Shown here: piece by piece, positions 1 to 6,094 of the stretch | How positions within the stretch are numbered: the first letter of the stretch is position 1 | Layout: the number at the start of each line of letters is the position of its first letter | NCBI GenBank assembly: GCA_017544185.1 | Contig: JAFYEQ010000298.1 | Location: 1 to 6,327 of the forward strand | DNA: 6,327 bases | From: Oscillospiraceae bacterium | GTDB lineage: Bacteria; Bacillota; Clostridia; Oscillospirales; Ruminococcaceae | Direction: 5' to 3' | Translations under genes and position numbers: made by a program | The notes under the pieces: model-generated | Seen by the model: the letters and a program-made list of their open reading frames with translations, nothing else | Told to the model about the DNA's origin: nothing | Databases searched by the model: none

Positions 1-51
1 AATAATAACAACAACAATAACAACAACGGCAATGTCAACATCAACAACATC
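1..51 (+). repeat. Asn-codon (AAY) low-complexity tract
   Basis: The first nine codons are all AAT or AAC. Further Asn codons are spaced by Gly, Val and Ile up to codon 17. This is a microsatellite-like trinucleotide tract encoding a flexible poly-Asn linker between the unseen upstream module and the first FnIII domain. Its left edge is cut by the window, so its full length is unknown. Confidence 0.75.
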
Positions 52-843
52 GTGATCAACCCCCAGATCAGCTGGTACAACGTGGGCAACGGCAAGGTCT
101 CCCTCAAGTGGAACGCGATCAACGGTGCTACATCCTATAACGTATACTACTACTACAACGGCAAGTACTATTCGGGCGGCTACTCCCGCACCAACAGCAT
201 CACCATCAAGAACCTGACCAACAATATGCCCTACCGCTTCAAGGTAAAGGCTACCGTGAAGAACAAGACCTGCATCGGTGACTTCCTCACATCCAACATC
301 ACTCCCAAGAACTACGGCATCAAGGTCAATGCCCGTCCCGGCATCAACAAGGTGACCCTCACCTGGAACAGGATCACCAACGTGTCCAAGTACCGTGCGA
401 TAGTAAAGCAGGGCAGCACCACCGTCAAGAGCGTGACCACCACAGGCACCGCAGCTACCATCAACGGTCTTGAGGCAGGACGCACCTATCAGATCTTCGT
501 ACTTCCTCTGGTGAACAACCAGCCTGTCATCTTCGATCCCGGTGCGGCTGAGGACAGAGACTATGTCGTTACCGTTACTCCCGTAGCATCGCCCAACATC
601 ACGAGCTACGCTGCAGGCGCTACCTATATACGCCTCAACTACGAGTGGATCGCAGGCGCAGAGAGATATCGCATCTACTCCATCGAGAACGGCTCCAACA
701 AGCTCATCGGCACTACCACATCCACATCCTTCACCGCGTCGAACCTCAAGAGGAACACCAGATATCAGTTCTTCATCCTGGCTGAGGTGAACGGTCAGCT
801 CACAGGCCAGCGCTACGTGAAGACGATCTATACCGCTAACTGA
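1..843 (+). CDS. Fibronectin type III repeat protein, C-terminal part (5' end outside window)
   Basis: The frame is open from base 1, so this is the 3' end of a longer gene. The GTG at 52 is internal because it has no Shine-Dalgarno sequence and coding continues upstream. The first 17 codons are an Asn-rich linker. Three tandem FnIII-like beta-sandwich domains follow, at about 61-309, 313-582 and 592-837. Each shows the family pattern: a core Trp (VSLKW, VTLTW, NYEW), a conserved Tyr in the next strand (SYNVY, KYRAI, RYRIY), and a late L-x(6)-Y signature (NLTNNMPYRF, GLEAGRTYQI, NLKRNTRYQF). The protein ends just after the third domain, with no dockerin, LPXTG or membrane segment, so any catalytic or anchoring module lies upstream. 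FnIII domains of this type usually act as spacers or adhesion modules in secreted or cell-wall proteins. Surface location is inferred. FnIII fold assignment is fairly sure; the function of the whole protein cannot be told. Confidence 0.85.
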   Translation, partial: NNNNNNNNNGNVNINNIVINPQISWYNVGNGKVSLKWNAINGATSYNVYYYYNGKYYSGGYSRTNSITIKNLTNNMPYRFKVKATVKNKTCIGDFLTSNITPKNYGIKVNARPGINKVTLTWNRITNVSKYRAIVKQGSTTVKSVTTTGTAATINGLEAGRTYQIFVLPLVNNQPVIFDPGAAEDRDYVVTVTPVASPNITSYAAGATYIRLNYEWIAGAERYRIYSIENGSNKLIGTTTSTSFTASNLKRNTRYQFFILAEVNGQLTGQRYVKTIYTAN

Positions 844-850
844 GCAACAT

Positions 851-888
851 CCATACCGACCACCGTGTCCGCACGGTGGTCATTATGG
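851..888 (+). terminator. Hairpin after the FnIII gene, probable terminator without a clear U tract
   Basis: Seven bases after the TGA, GACCACCGTG (858-867) pairs perfectly with CACGGTGGTC (872-881) across a TCCG loop. An outer helix CCATA (851-855) with TATGG (884-888) extends it past a two-by-two internal loop. The downstream sequence is GTATATAAGG rather than a run of T, so intrinsic termination may be inefficient. The position and the very stable 10-bp stem favour a 3'-end structure. Confidence 0.6.
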
Positions 889-896
889 GTATATAA

Positions 897-948
897 GGAG
901 TTAGGAGTTGAGCGAGCGTTGAGAGTGGAGAGTTGAGAGTTGAGATGA
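897..948 (+). repeat. GAGAGTT heptamer array
   Basis: Purine-rich tandem heptamers run through this stretch. The clearest units are GAGAGTG (921-927), GAGAGTT (928-934), GAGAGTT (935-941) and a degenerate GAGATGA (942-948). Looser GGAGTTA and GGAGTTG units precede them at 897-910. The same heptamer precedes the hairpin of the repeat copies at 4223-4288 (minus strand) and 6067-6160, so it is the left module of the dispersed element rather than an independent satellite. Confidence 0.7.
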
Positions 949-957
949 TGGGAACGG

Positions 958-1050
958 CGATCCTGTAGGGACACATGGTTTCCGTAGGGGCACATGGTCT
1001 CCTTCGGAGCCCTCGTGTCCGCCCACAGACCCGTTCAAACATCCCGTTCC
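958..1050 (+). repeat. Dispersed repeat copy A (diverged)
   Basis: After a short unrelated spacer this carries the shared core: a GATCCTGTAGGG start, a near-tandem 20-nt unit (961-980 TCCTGTAGGG ACACATGGTT, 981-1000 TCCGTAGGGG CACATGGTCT), then GGAGCCCTCGTGTC (1006-1019), and a tail ending CATCCCGTTCC. Compared with the intact copies the stem has a T-T mismatch (CCTTCGG in place of CCTACGG) and the loop region differs, so it looks decayed. It lies in the 346-base gap between the FnIII gene and the lipase-like gene, where I see no gene. Confidence 0.7.
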
Positions 1051-1071
1051 TGCTTCTACCCTCTGATCCAT

Positions 1072-1147
1072 GACCGTAGGGCGAGATGGCATCCTACGGA
1101 AGCCTTTGCCCCCACCGCCCGCGGATCCGCATAAACATCCCGTCCCC
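1072..1147 (+). repeat. Dispersed repeat copy E (degenerate, stem preserved)
   Basis: CCGTAGG (1074-1080) pairs perfectly with CCTACGG (1093-1099), although the 12 bases between are quite unlike those of the intact copies. Downstream come the GCGGATCCGC palindrome (1121-1130) and AAACATCCCGTCCC, matching the right-hand block of copies A and C. It follows copy A in the same orientation and ends 42 bases before the lipase-like start codon, so it probably lies in that gene's 5' leader or promoter region. No convincing promoter could be picked out. Confidence 0.55.
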
Positions 1148-1176
1148 CGCCCACGGCCTACGGCTCATAGCCTTAC

Positions 1177-1182
1177 AAGGAG
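1177..1182 (+). promoter_or_regulatory. Ribosome binding site fixing the lipase-like start
   Basis: AAGGAG sits 7 bases before the ATG at 1190. The frame is open 40 codons further upstream to an ATG at 1070, but that stretch translates repeat DNA into a Pro/Arg/His-rich leader and has no ribosome binding site. The 1190 start also puts a textbook signal peptide at the N terminus. Confidence 0.9.
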
Positions 1183-1189
1183 CATACAT

Positions 1190-2803
1190 ATGAAAAATAC
1201 AGCACTTATCATGGCGGCAGCGATGATGATATCGGCTGCGGCGCCTGCGGCAGCGGTCCATGCGGACGGCATGGTATCGGAGATGGGTCACGGCGATGCG
1301 TCGCAGACGACCCATACCAAGCTCTCCGAGGATCCCTATGCCGTCAAGACGGATCTGAACGCCATCGGCAAGTCCGTGACCTTCAGGTTCTCGCCGAATA
1401 TGTTCAACAATACCGCCATATACGACCACGGTCTGGCGAAGGCATCACTGATGATGTCGGTGGCTGCTATGGACTCGGGTCGTGACGATGCGGACATCAA
1501 GCGCTTCTTCAAGGCGGCGGGCTTCGATATGGACACCTATACCCAGTACCGCTACGACAACGAGGACGACAGCGACGATGCTGCCGTGGGGATATGCACC
1601 CTGACGCTCCCCGGCGGCAAGAAGATCGTGGCTGCTGCTGTGAGAGGCGGCGGCTACGGCGGGGAATGGTCCAGCAATATGCGCCTGGGCGACAGTACAG
1701 TATACCACGAGGGCTTCATGAGAGCATCTTCTATGGTGAAGCGCCGTATAGACGCATACATCGAAGACCAGGGGCTCACCGACTACAGCATGTGGATAGT
1801 GGGATACTCCCGCGGCGGCGCTGTGGCAGGCCTTACTGCGGCACGTACAGCCAACGATATCGGTCAGGACAGGGTGTATGCCTATACCTTCGCAGCGCCC
1901 AGATCCTACAAAACCAAGGGCGGCTACAAGTGCATACACAATATCGTGGATCCCTCGGATGCCGTGCCCTATCTGCCCTTTGCAGACTGGGGCTTCGAGC
2001 GCCCGGGCGTTACCCATTATCTGGATCTGTCCGCCTACGGCGACAAGCGTCGGAAGAACATAGAGAAGCTGTACAAGGCCATGCTGGAGGACGACAAGAC
2101 CGAGTTCGATCCCCATGACCTGTGTCTTCCCGTTATGCTCTGCGATATCTTCCATGAGGCCATCCCCACTGCGGTGCAGTACGAGAACGAGGGCTATCAG
2201 GAGGCCTTCGCCCATGCGGCACTGGGCACCGACGACCTGATCGCGGGCACCGGCGATATCGGCACCGTGGACATTGCAGCCCAGCTGGAGAGCGAGCTCC
2301 CGCTCGGGAGCGGTCTCACCCTCGTAAGACTGTACGCTACGCTCATGCAGCTCACCGGCGAGGAGGACGAGGAGATGCCCGACAGGAACACTATGGCACA
2401 TCTTCCTCAGAACTATATCGCGCTGCTGTATGCGGCGGGCATAGTCAAGGACACCGAGCATATATACACCGTTACCACGGACAGCGCTCATCCCCTGTAT
2501 ATCACCTCTGACGGCGAGGACAAGGGAAGCATCGTCAGGAGCGGCCTGATCACGGTAGACGTGGTGCAGCCCGAGCATCCCGCGCTGTGGAGCTACGGCG
2601 GCGTATCCTGTGCGACGGTGCTTGGTGACGAGACCGTGGAGATAGGATCTGTACCCGTTGCCGAGGGCGAGGAAGCAGCTACGGACACGGTGACCTATAC
2701 CGTTAACGAGCGCCTGTGCGGCGACCTTATCGCCACCCGCACCTATACCGTGACACTGGACGGCAGCCGTTATACCGTGAACTTGCAGGGCGAGACCGAA
2801 TGA
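1190..2803 (+). CDS. Secreted class-3-lipase-like alpha/beta hydrolase
   Basis: The 537-aa product begins with a signal peptide: MKN, then a hydrophobic Ala/Met-rich stretch, with a likely cut after AVHA near residue 25. It is therefore exported. Class 3 lipase landmarks appear in order: VRG at 151-153 (oxyanion region), HEGF at 173-176, the nucleophile elbow GYSRGG at 205-210 with Ser207, and N-x(5)-D-A-V-P-Y-L-P at 251-263, giving Asp257 as the acid. The catalytic His is either His276 (VTHYLDL) or His322 (FHEAIPTAVQY). Residues from about 424 look beta-rich and Thr-rich, a possible accessory domain I do not recognise. The expected activity is ester hydrolysis; the substrate is unknown, and lipid, acylated polysaccharide or peptide ester are all possible. 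No anchor motif is seen. The next gene starts 34 nt downstream without an obvious terminator, so co-transcription is likely. Fold class is fairly sure, substrate is not. Confidence 0.8.
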   Translation: MKNTALIMAAAMMISAAAPAAAVHADGMVSEMGHGDASQTTHTKLSEDPYAVKTDLNAIGKSVTFRFSPNMFNNTAIYDHGLAKASLMMSVAAMDSGRDDADIKRFFKAAGFDMDTYTQYRYDNEDDSDDAAVGICTLTLPGGKKIVAAAVRGGGYGGEWSSNMRLGDSTVYHEGFMRASSMVKRRIDAYIEDQGLTDYSMWIVGYSRGGAVAGLTAARTANDIGQDRVYAYTFAAPRSYKTKGGYKCIHNIVDPSDAVPYLPFADWGFERPGVTHYLDLSAYGDKRRKNIEKLYKAMLEDDKTEFDPHDLCLPVMLCDIFHEAIPTAVQYENEGYQEAFAHAALGTDDLIAGTGDIGTVDIAAQLESELPLGSGLTLVRLYATLMQLTGEEDEEMPDRNTMAHLPQNYIALLYAAGIVKDTEHIYTVTTDSAHPLYITSDGEDKGSIVRSGLITVDVVQPEHPALWSYGGVSCATVLGDETVEIGSVPVAEGEEAATDTVTYTVNERLCGDLIATRTYTVTLDGSRYTVNLQGETE

Positions 2804-2837
2804 CAGAGGCAGATGCCTGTGAAAGGGGAACGATGAT

Positions 2838-4160
2838 ATGCGTGAACGTATAGAAGAGCTGGCGGACGAGTACCTGGACTCCGCTGTGATACTGCTGTCG
2901 GAGCTGATCGCCATACCCAGCGTGATGGGCGAGCCCTCGGAGGGGATGCCCTTCGGCGAAAACTGCGCAGAGGCGGTCAAGTTCGTACAGCGGGAGCTGT
3001 CGGAGGGATTCGTGGTGCATAACTTCGACAACTACGTGGTGACAGCGCAGTTCGATGACAGGGAGCCTGAGGTGGGCGTGCTCTGCCATCTGGACGTGGT
3101 CCCCGTGACGGGGCAGAAGTGGGAGTCCTCTCCCTTTGAGGCGGACATACGCGACGGCAGGATCTACGGGCGCGGCGCCATAGACGACAAGGGACCTGCG
3201 GCTGCGGTGATCACCGCCATGAGGATCGTGAAGGAGCTGGGCATCCCCCTCAAGCGCAATATGAGGCTTATACTGGGCAGCAACGAGGAGAACGGGTCGG
3301 CAGATCTGGACTACTACCTGACTAAGGAGAAGTTCCCGCCCATGCTGTTCACCCCCGACGCCGAATTCCCGCTGATATCCGCCGAGAAGGGCATGGTGCG
3401 CTATTCCTTCAGCCTCCCTGCGGATATACGCATAGAGGGCGGCAGCGTGGTGAACGCGGTGCCCGAGCGGGCTGAGGCGATAGTACCGGTATGCGACCTG
3501 TCCGAGGAGTTCGCGAAATATCCCGATATTATATTTTCTGTAGAAAACATAGACGATAATACTATGCGTATAACGGCGGAGGGAGTGGGTGCCCATGCGT
3601 CCACTCCCGAGCAGGGCAAAAACGCGCTGACCGCGCTGCTGGGCGCGGTATCGCCCGTATCCCGCATGGCGAAGGTCGTGTCCCGGGTGTTCCCCTATGG
3701 GGAGACCGACGGCGCGTCGCTGGACATCAAATGCAGCGACCCCAAGTCGGGAGATCTGACCTGTGTACTGAGCATAGCCGATACAGAGGGTGATACGACA
3801 AGCTTCATGTGCGACATACGTTTCCCGCTGGACAAGCGGTCGGATGAGATCGTGGCCAAGCTCAACTGCTGCCTCCACGGTCACGACGTGTTCCGCAGCG
3901 AGCCCCATGAGGCAGACGAGGACAGCGAGCTGGTCCGCACCCTGCTGGAGGTATACGAGGACATAACGGGCGAGAAGGGCGAATGCCTCGCTATCGGTGG
4001 CGGCACCTATGTCCACGACACGGAGAGCGGCGTAGCCTTCGGCCCGGAGTGGCCGGGCGTGGAGTACAATATGCACGGGGCGAATGAGTCGATCGGCATC
4101 GACGAGCTCCGCCGGGACATAATATTGTACACAGAGACGATCATAAGGCTGTGCTGCTAG
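2838..4160 (+). CDS. pepV: M20 family dipeptidase, PepV/Sapep type
   Basis: This 440-aa cytoplasmic metallopeptidase is expected to release amino acids from dipeptides using two zinc (or manganese) ions. The M20 signature is complete: His84 and Asp86 in CHLDVVP, bridging Asp116 in GRGAIDDKG, catalytic Glu150 and adjacent ligand Glu151 in SNEENG, Asp174 in FTPDAEFP, and His413 in NMHGANE. The inserted lid domain (about 180-330) carries GAHASTPEQGKNA with His253, matching the PepV His that contacts the substrate. Arg328 in CDIRFP may be the PepV substrate-binding Arg. Length is slightly below the roughly 460-470 aa of characterised PepV. The ATG at 2838 follows a GGGG-type ribosome binding site (AAAGGGGAA, 2822-2830); the ATG at 2833 is out of frame. 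No signal peptide is present. It probably shares a transcript with the upstream lipase-like gene. The exact dipeptide preference cannot be read from sequence. Confidence 0.9.
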   Translation: MRERIEELADEYLDSAVILLSELIAIPSVMGEPSEGMPFGENCAEAVKFVQRELSEGFVVHNFDNYVVTAQFDDREPEVGVLCHLDVVPVTGQKWESSPFEADIRDGRIYGRGAIDDKGPAAAVITAMRIVKELGIPLKRNMRLILGSNEENGSADLDYYLTKEKFPPMLFTPDAEFPLISAEKGMVRYSFSLPADIRIEGGSVVNAVPERAEAIVPVCDLSEEFAKYPDIIFSVENIDDNTMRITAEGVGAHASTPEQGKNALTALLGAVSPVSRMAKVVSRVFPYGETDGASLDIKCSDPKSGDLTCVLSIADTEGDTTSFMCDIRFPLDKRSDEIVAKLNCCLHGHDVFRSEPHEADEDSELVRTLLEVYEDITGEKGECLAIGGGTYVHDTESGVAFGPEWPGVEYNMHGANESIGIDELRRDIILYTETIIRLCC

Positions 4161-4190
4161 GCGGGCAGTGCCCGCACCCGTTTCGTTGAT
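4161..4190 (+). terminator. GC hairpin directly after the pepV stop
   Basis: GCGGGC (4161-4166) pairs with GCCCGC (4170-4175) over an AGT loop, starting at the base after the TAG. The sequence that follows, ACCCG TTTCGTTGATG, is only weakly T-rich. It is a possible intrinsic terminator closing the lipase-pepV unit, but the stem is short. Confidence 0.4.
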
Positions 4191-4222
4191 GTTTGCCTGC
4201 GGTGCCTTTCATTTGTGGGGAA

Positions 4223-4288
4223 GGCCGACACGAGGGCTCCGTAGGAGACCCGTTGGCCCCCTACAGGATCTCAACTCTCAACTCTCCC
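4223..4288 (-). repeat. Dispersed repeat copy B (inverted relative to the others)
   Basis: Read on the minus strand, this gives two GAGAGTT-type heptamers, GAGATCCT, a hairpin, and the CCCTCGTGTCGGCC block. The hairpin arms on the plus strand are 4239-4250 and 4255-4266 around a four-base loop. On the minus strand all 12 pairs form if three G-U pairs are allowed. On the plus strand those three become A-C mismatches. The 42-nt core (4223-4264) is identical to copy D and differs at one base from copy C. It fills most of the 146-base gap before the 135-aa gene, and its pyrimidine-rich plus strand abuts that gene's ribosome binding site. Confidence 0.85.
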
Positions 4289-4301
4289 CGAGAGAAGGAG
4301 G
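4282..4301 (+). promoter_or_regulatory. Ribosome binding site of the 135-aa gene with an adjoining small hairpin
   Basis: AAGGAGG (4295-4301) lies 5 bases before the ATG at 4307 and decides that start. The open frame reaching back to an ATG at 4193 merely translates repeat DNA. CTCTC (4282-4286) can pair with GAGAG (4290-4294) immediately upstream of the ribosome binding site. The CTCTCC unit that the repeat contributes could also pair weakly with GGAG of the site itself. Confidence 0.75.
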
Positions 4302-4306
4302 ATAAT

Positions 4307-4714
4307 ATGCGTTCATCTGCATCAGAGCTTTTCGAGATACCTAAATTCTTCCTGTTCAGCGAGGGCGGCACGTTCTCGGGGAGCGCGGAAGAGAAGGATC
4401 TCAACTACAAGATAGTCCCGCACAAGGTCAAGGACGGTGAGAGCACTCTTGAGTGTTCCACATGGAACGGCCGTTTGTGCATAGATAAGTCAGACCCTGT
4501 AGTGAAGACCTACCCCTTGGATCAGGAGGGCTACGACAGGATGCTCTCGGATCTGGAGGAGGAGTACCGCTCCCGCGATACGGTGAAGACACATTACCAG
4601 ATCGTCCGCGAAAGGGCAGAGTACCTGGCGGAGACCTGTCTCGGTCTGGACGACTACGAGAGAAAAGAAGAGCAAGGGCAGCTGGCTCCTATTGATCCCA
4701 GAGGTCAGAGATAG
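4307..4714 (+). CDS. Hypothetical acidic 135-aa protein
   Basis: I do not recognise this family. It is supported as a gene by a perfect AAGGAGG 5 bases before the ATG and by GC-rich third codon positions like its neighbours'. The N-terminal half (about 1-70) looks like a compact mixed or beta-rich domain with FFLFSEGGTFSGS at 14-26 and two Cys (residues 50 and 58) in LECSTWNGRLCID. The C-terminal half (about 73-122) is acidic and helical, DQEGYDRMLSDLEEEYRSRD then an amphipathic stretch, possibly a coiled coil. A polar tail follows. There is no signal peptide or membrane segment, so a cytoplasmic location is expected. It stands alone between two repeat-filled gaps, in the same direction as the CNNM-like gene 123 bases downstream, and gives no clear functional clue from context. 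Confidence 0.75.
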   Translation: MRSSASELFEIPKFFLFSEGGTFSGSAEEKDLNYKIVPHKVKDGESTLECSTWNGRLCIDKSDPVVKTYPLDQEGYDRMLSDLEEEYRSRDTVKTHYQIVRERAEYLAETCLGLDDYERKEEQGQLAPIDPRGQR

Positions 4715-4734
4715 GAGCTGAAGATCATTCTTCC

Positions 4735-4796
4735 CTTGTCTTTGGCAACTGCGTCAGCAGTTGCAACTCTTGTCCCTTGTCCCTTGTCTCTTGTCC
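4735..4796 (+). repeat. CTTGTCC heptamer array interrupted by a hairpin
   Basis: Four consecutive heptamers CTTGTCC, CTTGTCC, CTTGTCT, CTTGTCC occupy 4769-4796. A single matching unit CTTGTCT at 4735-4741 lies on the far side of a perfect inverted repeat. The array therefore looks split by, or built around, that palindrome. It is a second type of heptamer repeat, distinct in sequence from GAGAGTT but with the same unit length. It fills the 123-base gap before the CNNM-like gene. Confidence 0.8.
4745..4764 (+). other. Perfect hairpin inside the CTTGTCC array
   Basis: GCAACTGC (4745-4752) and GCAGTTGC (4757-4764) form an uninterrupted 8-bp stem over a GTCA loop. It lies 31 bases after the stop of the 135-aa gene and could act as a 3'-end structure. 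The CTTGTCC heptamers downstream give only scattered T pairs, so a classical terminator is not clear. Confidence 0.65.
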
Positions 4797-4837
4797 CTTT
4801 CCGGTAAATAGACCGTTCCATAACAAAAGAGGTATAT

Positions 4838-6094
4838 ATGGCGTATGCGGCGATAGTCGTGCTGCTCTTCCTCTCGGCGTTCTTTTCGGCGTCGGAGACC
4901 GCCTTCTCGTCGGTGAACCGCATACGTCTGAAGCAGGCGTCGGAGACTGACAGGCGGGCTGCAAGGGCGCTGTCCCTTGCGGAGGATTTCGATAAGACCC
5001 TCACCACGATACTGGTGGGGAACAATATAGTGAATATACTCTCGGCATCCATCGGTACGGTGGTATGTACGAGACTTTTCGGCGTGGGCGGCGTAGGCGT
5101 CGCCACGGTCGCTATGACGGTGCTGGTGCTGATATTCGGCGAGATACTGCCCAAGTCCATAGCCAAGGACAATGCGGAGGGGCTGACGAAGGCCTTCGCG
5201 GTGCCGCTGTACATTCTGGGAATAGTGCTCACGCCCGTCACGTTCCTGTTCACGCTGATCAAGGGGCTTATCGCAAGAAAGGACGACGTCCCCTCGGTGA
5301 CGGAGGATGAGCTGAAATACATCCTCAACGAGATCGAGGAGGAGGGCGTACTGGAGGAGCGTGAGCGTGACATAGTCAAGTCCGCTCTGGAGATAGACGA
5401 TATGCAGGTATCCGAGGTGCTGATACCCCGCGTGCGCATCATCGCCGTGGAGGAACACGACAGCAGGGAGCATATCCGTCAGGTGTTCATCGAGGAGAGA
5501 TACTCCCGCCTGCCTGTATACGACAAGACGATCGACAATATCACGGGCTTCATACACGAGAAGGACTTCTTCCGCACCGAGGACAGCGGCGATACGGACG
5601 GCACGGTGGAGAGCATCATCAAGGACATACTCTATGTCACCGAGTTCGAGACGGTATCGGCGGTATTGTCAAAGATGCAGAAGAGCAAGATCCATATGGC
5701 GGTGGTCAAGGATCAGTACGGCGGCACCTTCGGTCTGGTGACCATGGAGGATCTGATCGAGGAGATACTGGGCGAGATCTACGACGAGGCCGACGAGGAG
5801 GATCAGTCCCTGCGCAGTGTGGCGACCGAGGACGGCAGACGCGTCTATGATGCGGCGGCGGATCTTAGTATCAACGACTTCACGGACAAGACGGGCATAG
5901 AGATACCCGTAGAGACCGACAGTGTAACGCTGGGCGGTCTGGTGATGGAGCTGTCGGGCAGGATACCCGAGGAGGGGGAGGAGATCCCCGTCCCCGATAC
6001 GGATATAGTCTTCACCGTCACCGAGGCCGAGGACAGCAGGCTCATACGTTTGCGCATAGAAGCCGCGGGAGAGTTGAGAGTGGAGATCCCGTAG
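4838..6094 (+). CDS. CNNM/CorC-family membrane protein (DUF21, two CBS, CorC_HlyC)
   Basis: This is a 418-aa integral membrane protein of the family often annotated as hemolysin C or magnesium/cobalt efflux. The DUF21 domain (about 1-150) carries hydrophobic segments near 2-19, 56-78, 83-103 and 119-145 and the family motifs SASETAFSS (17-25), VGNNIVN (60-66) and GEILPKS (101-107). Two cytoplasmic CBS domains, expected to bind adenine nucleotide, cover about 188-245 and 257-315 (MVSEVL-like LIPRVRIIAV; FGLVTMEDLIEEILGEI). A CorC_HlyC domain spans about 325-408. The likely role is Mg2+ transport or Mg2+-linked homeostasis; haemolysis is not implied. The ATG at 4838 follows AGAGG (4828-4832) by 5 bases and opens directly into the first membrane helix. 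The last eight codons, GELRVEIP, and the TAG come from dispersed repeat copy C, so the original C terminus was probably replaced. Length is otherwise normal for the family. Confidence 0.92.
   Translation: MAYAAIVVLLFLSAFFSASETAFSSVNRIRLKQASETDRRAARALSLAEDFDKTLTTILVGNNIVNILSASIGTVVCTRLFGVGGVGVATVAMTVLVLIFGEILPKSIAKDNAEGLTKAFAVPLYILGIVLTPVTFLFTLIKGLIARKDDVPSVTEDELKYILNEIEEEGVLEERERDIVKSALEIDDMQVSEVLIPRVRIIAVEEHDSREHIRQVFIEERYSRLPVYDKTIDNITGFIHEKDFFRTEDSGDTDGTVESIIKDILYVTEFETVSAVLSKMQKSKIHMAVVKDQYGGTFGLVTMEDLIEEILGEIYDEADEEDQSLRSVATEDGRRVYDAAADLSINDFTDKTGIEIPVETDSVTLGGLVMELSGRIPEEGEEIPVPDTDIVFTVTEAEDSRLIRLRIEAAGELRVEIP

Noticed and set aside
836..1092. Small minus-strand open frames in the gap before the lipase-like gene
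   Set aside because: They translate the dispersed repeat. The peptide TRGLRRRP recurs opposite another copy near 6120, which shows repeat translation and not a conserved protein.
1106..1135. Possible promoter TTGCCC / CATAAA upstream of the lipase-like gene
   Set aside because: The spacer is 18 bases but both boxes are poor matches and lie inside a repeat copy. I could not separate this from chance.
921..1147. CRISPR array or riboswitch in the repeat-rich gap
   Set aside because: Units are contiguous heptamers or single diverged elements without regularly sized unique spacers, no cas genes are present, and no known riboswitch core is recognisable.
1070..1189. N-terminal extension of the lipase-like protein from an ATG at 1070
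   Set aside because: The extra 40 codons are repeat-derived and Pro/Arg-rich, have no ribosome binding site, and would bury the signal peptide that starts at 1190.
2804..2837. Terminator between the lipase-like gene and pepV
   Set aside because: Only a 4-bp AGGC/GCCT stem around AGAT is possible, with no T run, so it is too weak to call.
1445..3031. Long open frame on the minus strand (528 codons)
   Set aside because: It lies antisense across the lipase-like gene and the start of pepV. Its translation has no recognisable domain, and it follows from the codon bias of the real genes. No ribosome binding site supports it.
2727..4076. Long open frame on the minus strand (449 codons)
   Set aside because: It is antisense to pepV, whose catalytic motifs are complete. 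The minus-strand product is His/Arg/Gly-rich and without family features.
4193..4306. N-terminal extension of the 135-aa protein from an ATG at 4193
   Set aside because: It is translated from repeat copy B. The strong AAGGAGG before 4307 defines the start.
4784..4810. Possible promoter TTGTCT / TAAATA upstream of the CNNM-like gene
   Set aside because: The spacer is only 15 bases and the first box is simply one of the heptamer units, so it is not supported as a promoter.
4705..5557. Two overlapping minus-strand open frames opposite the CNNM gene
   Set aside because: Both are shadows of a confidently assigned membrane protein. One is Ser/Thr-rich and the other Arg/His-rich, as expected from reverse reading of GC-rich codons.
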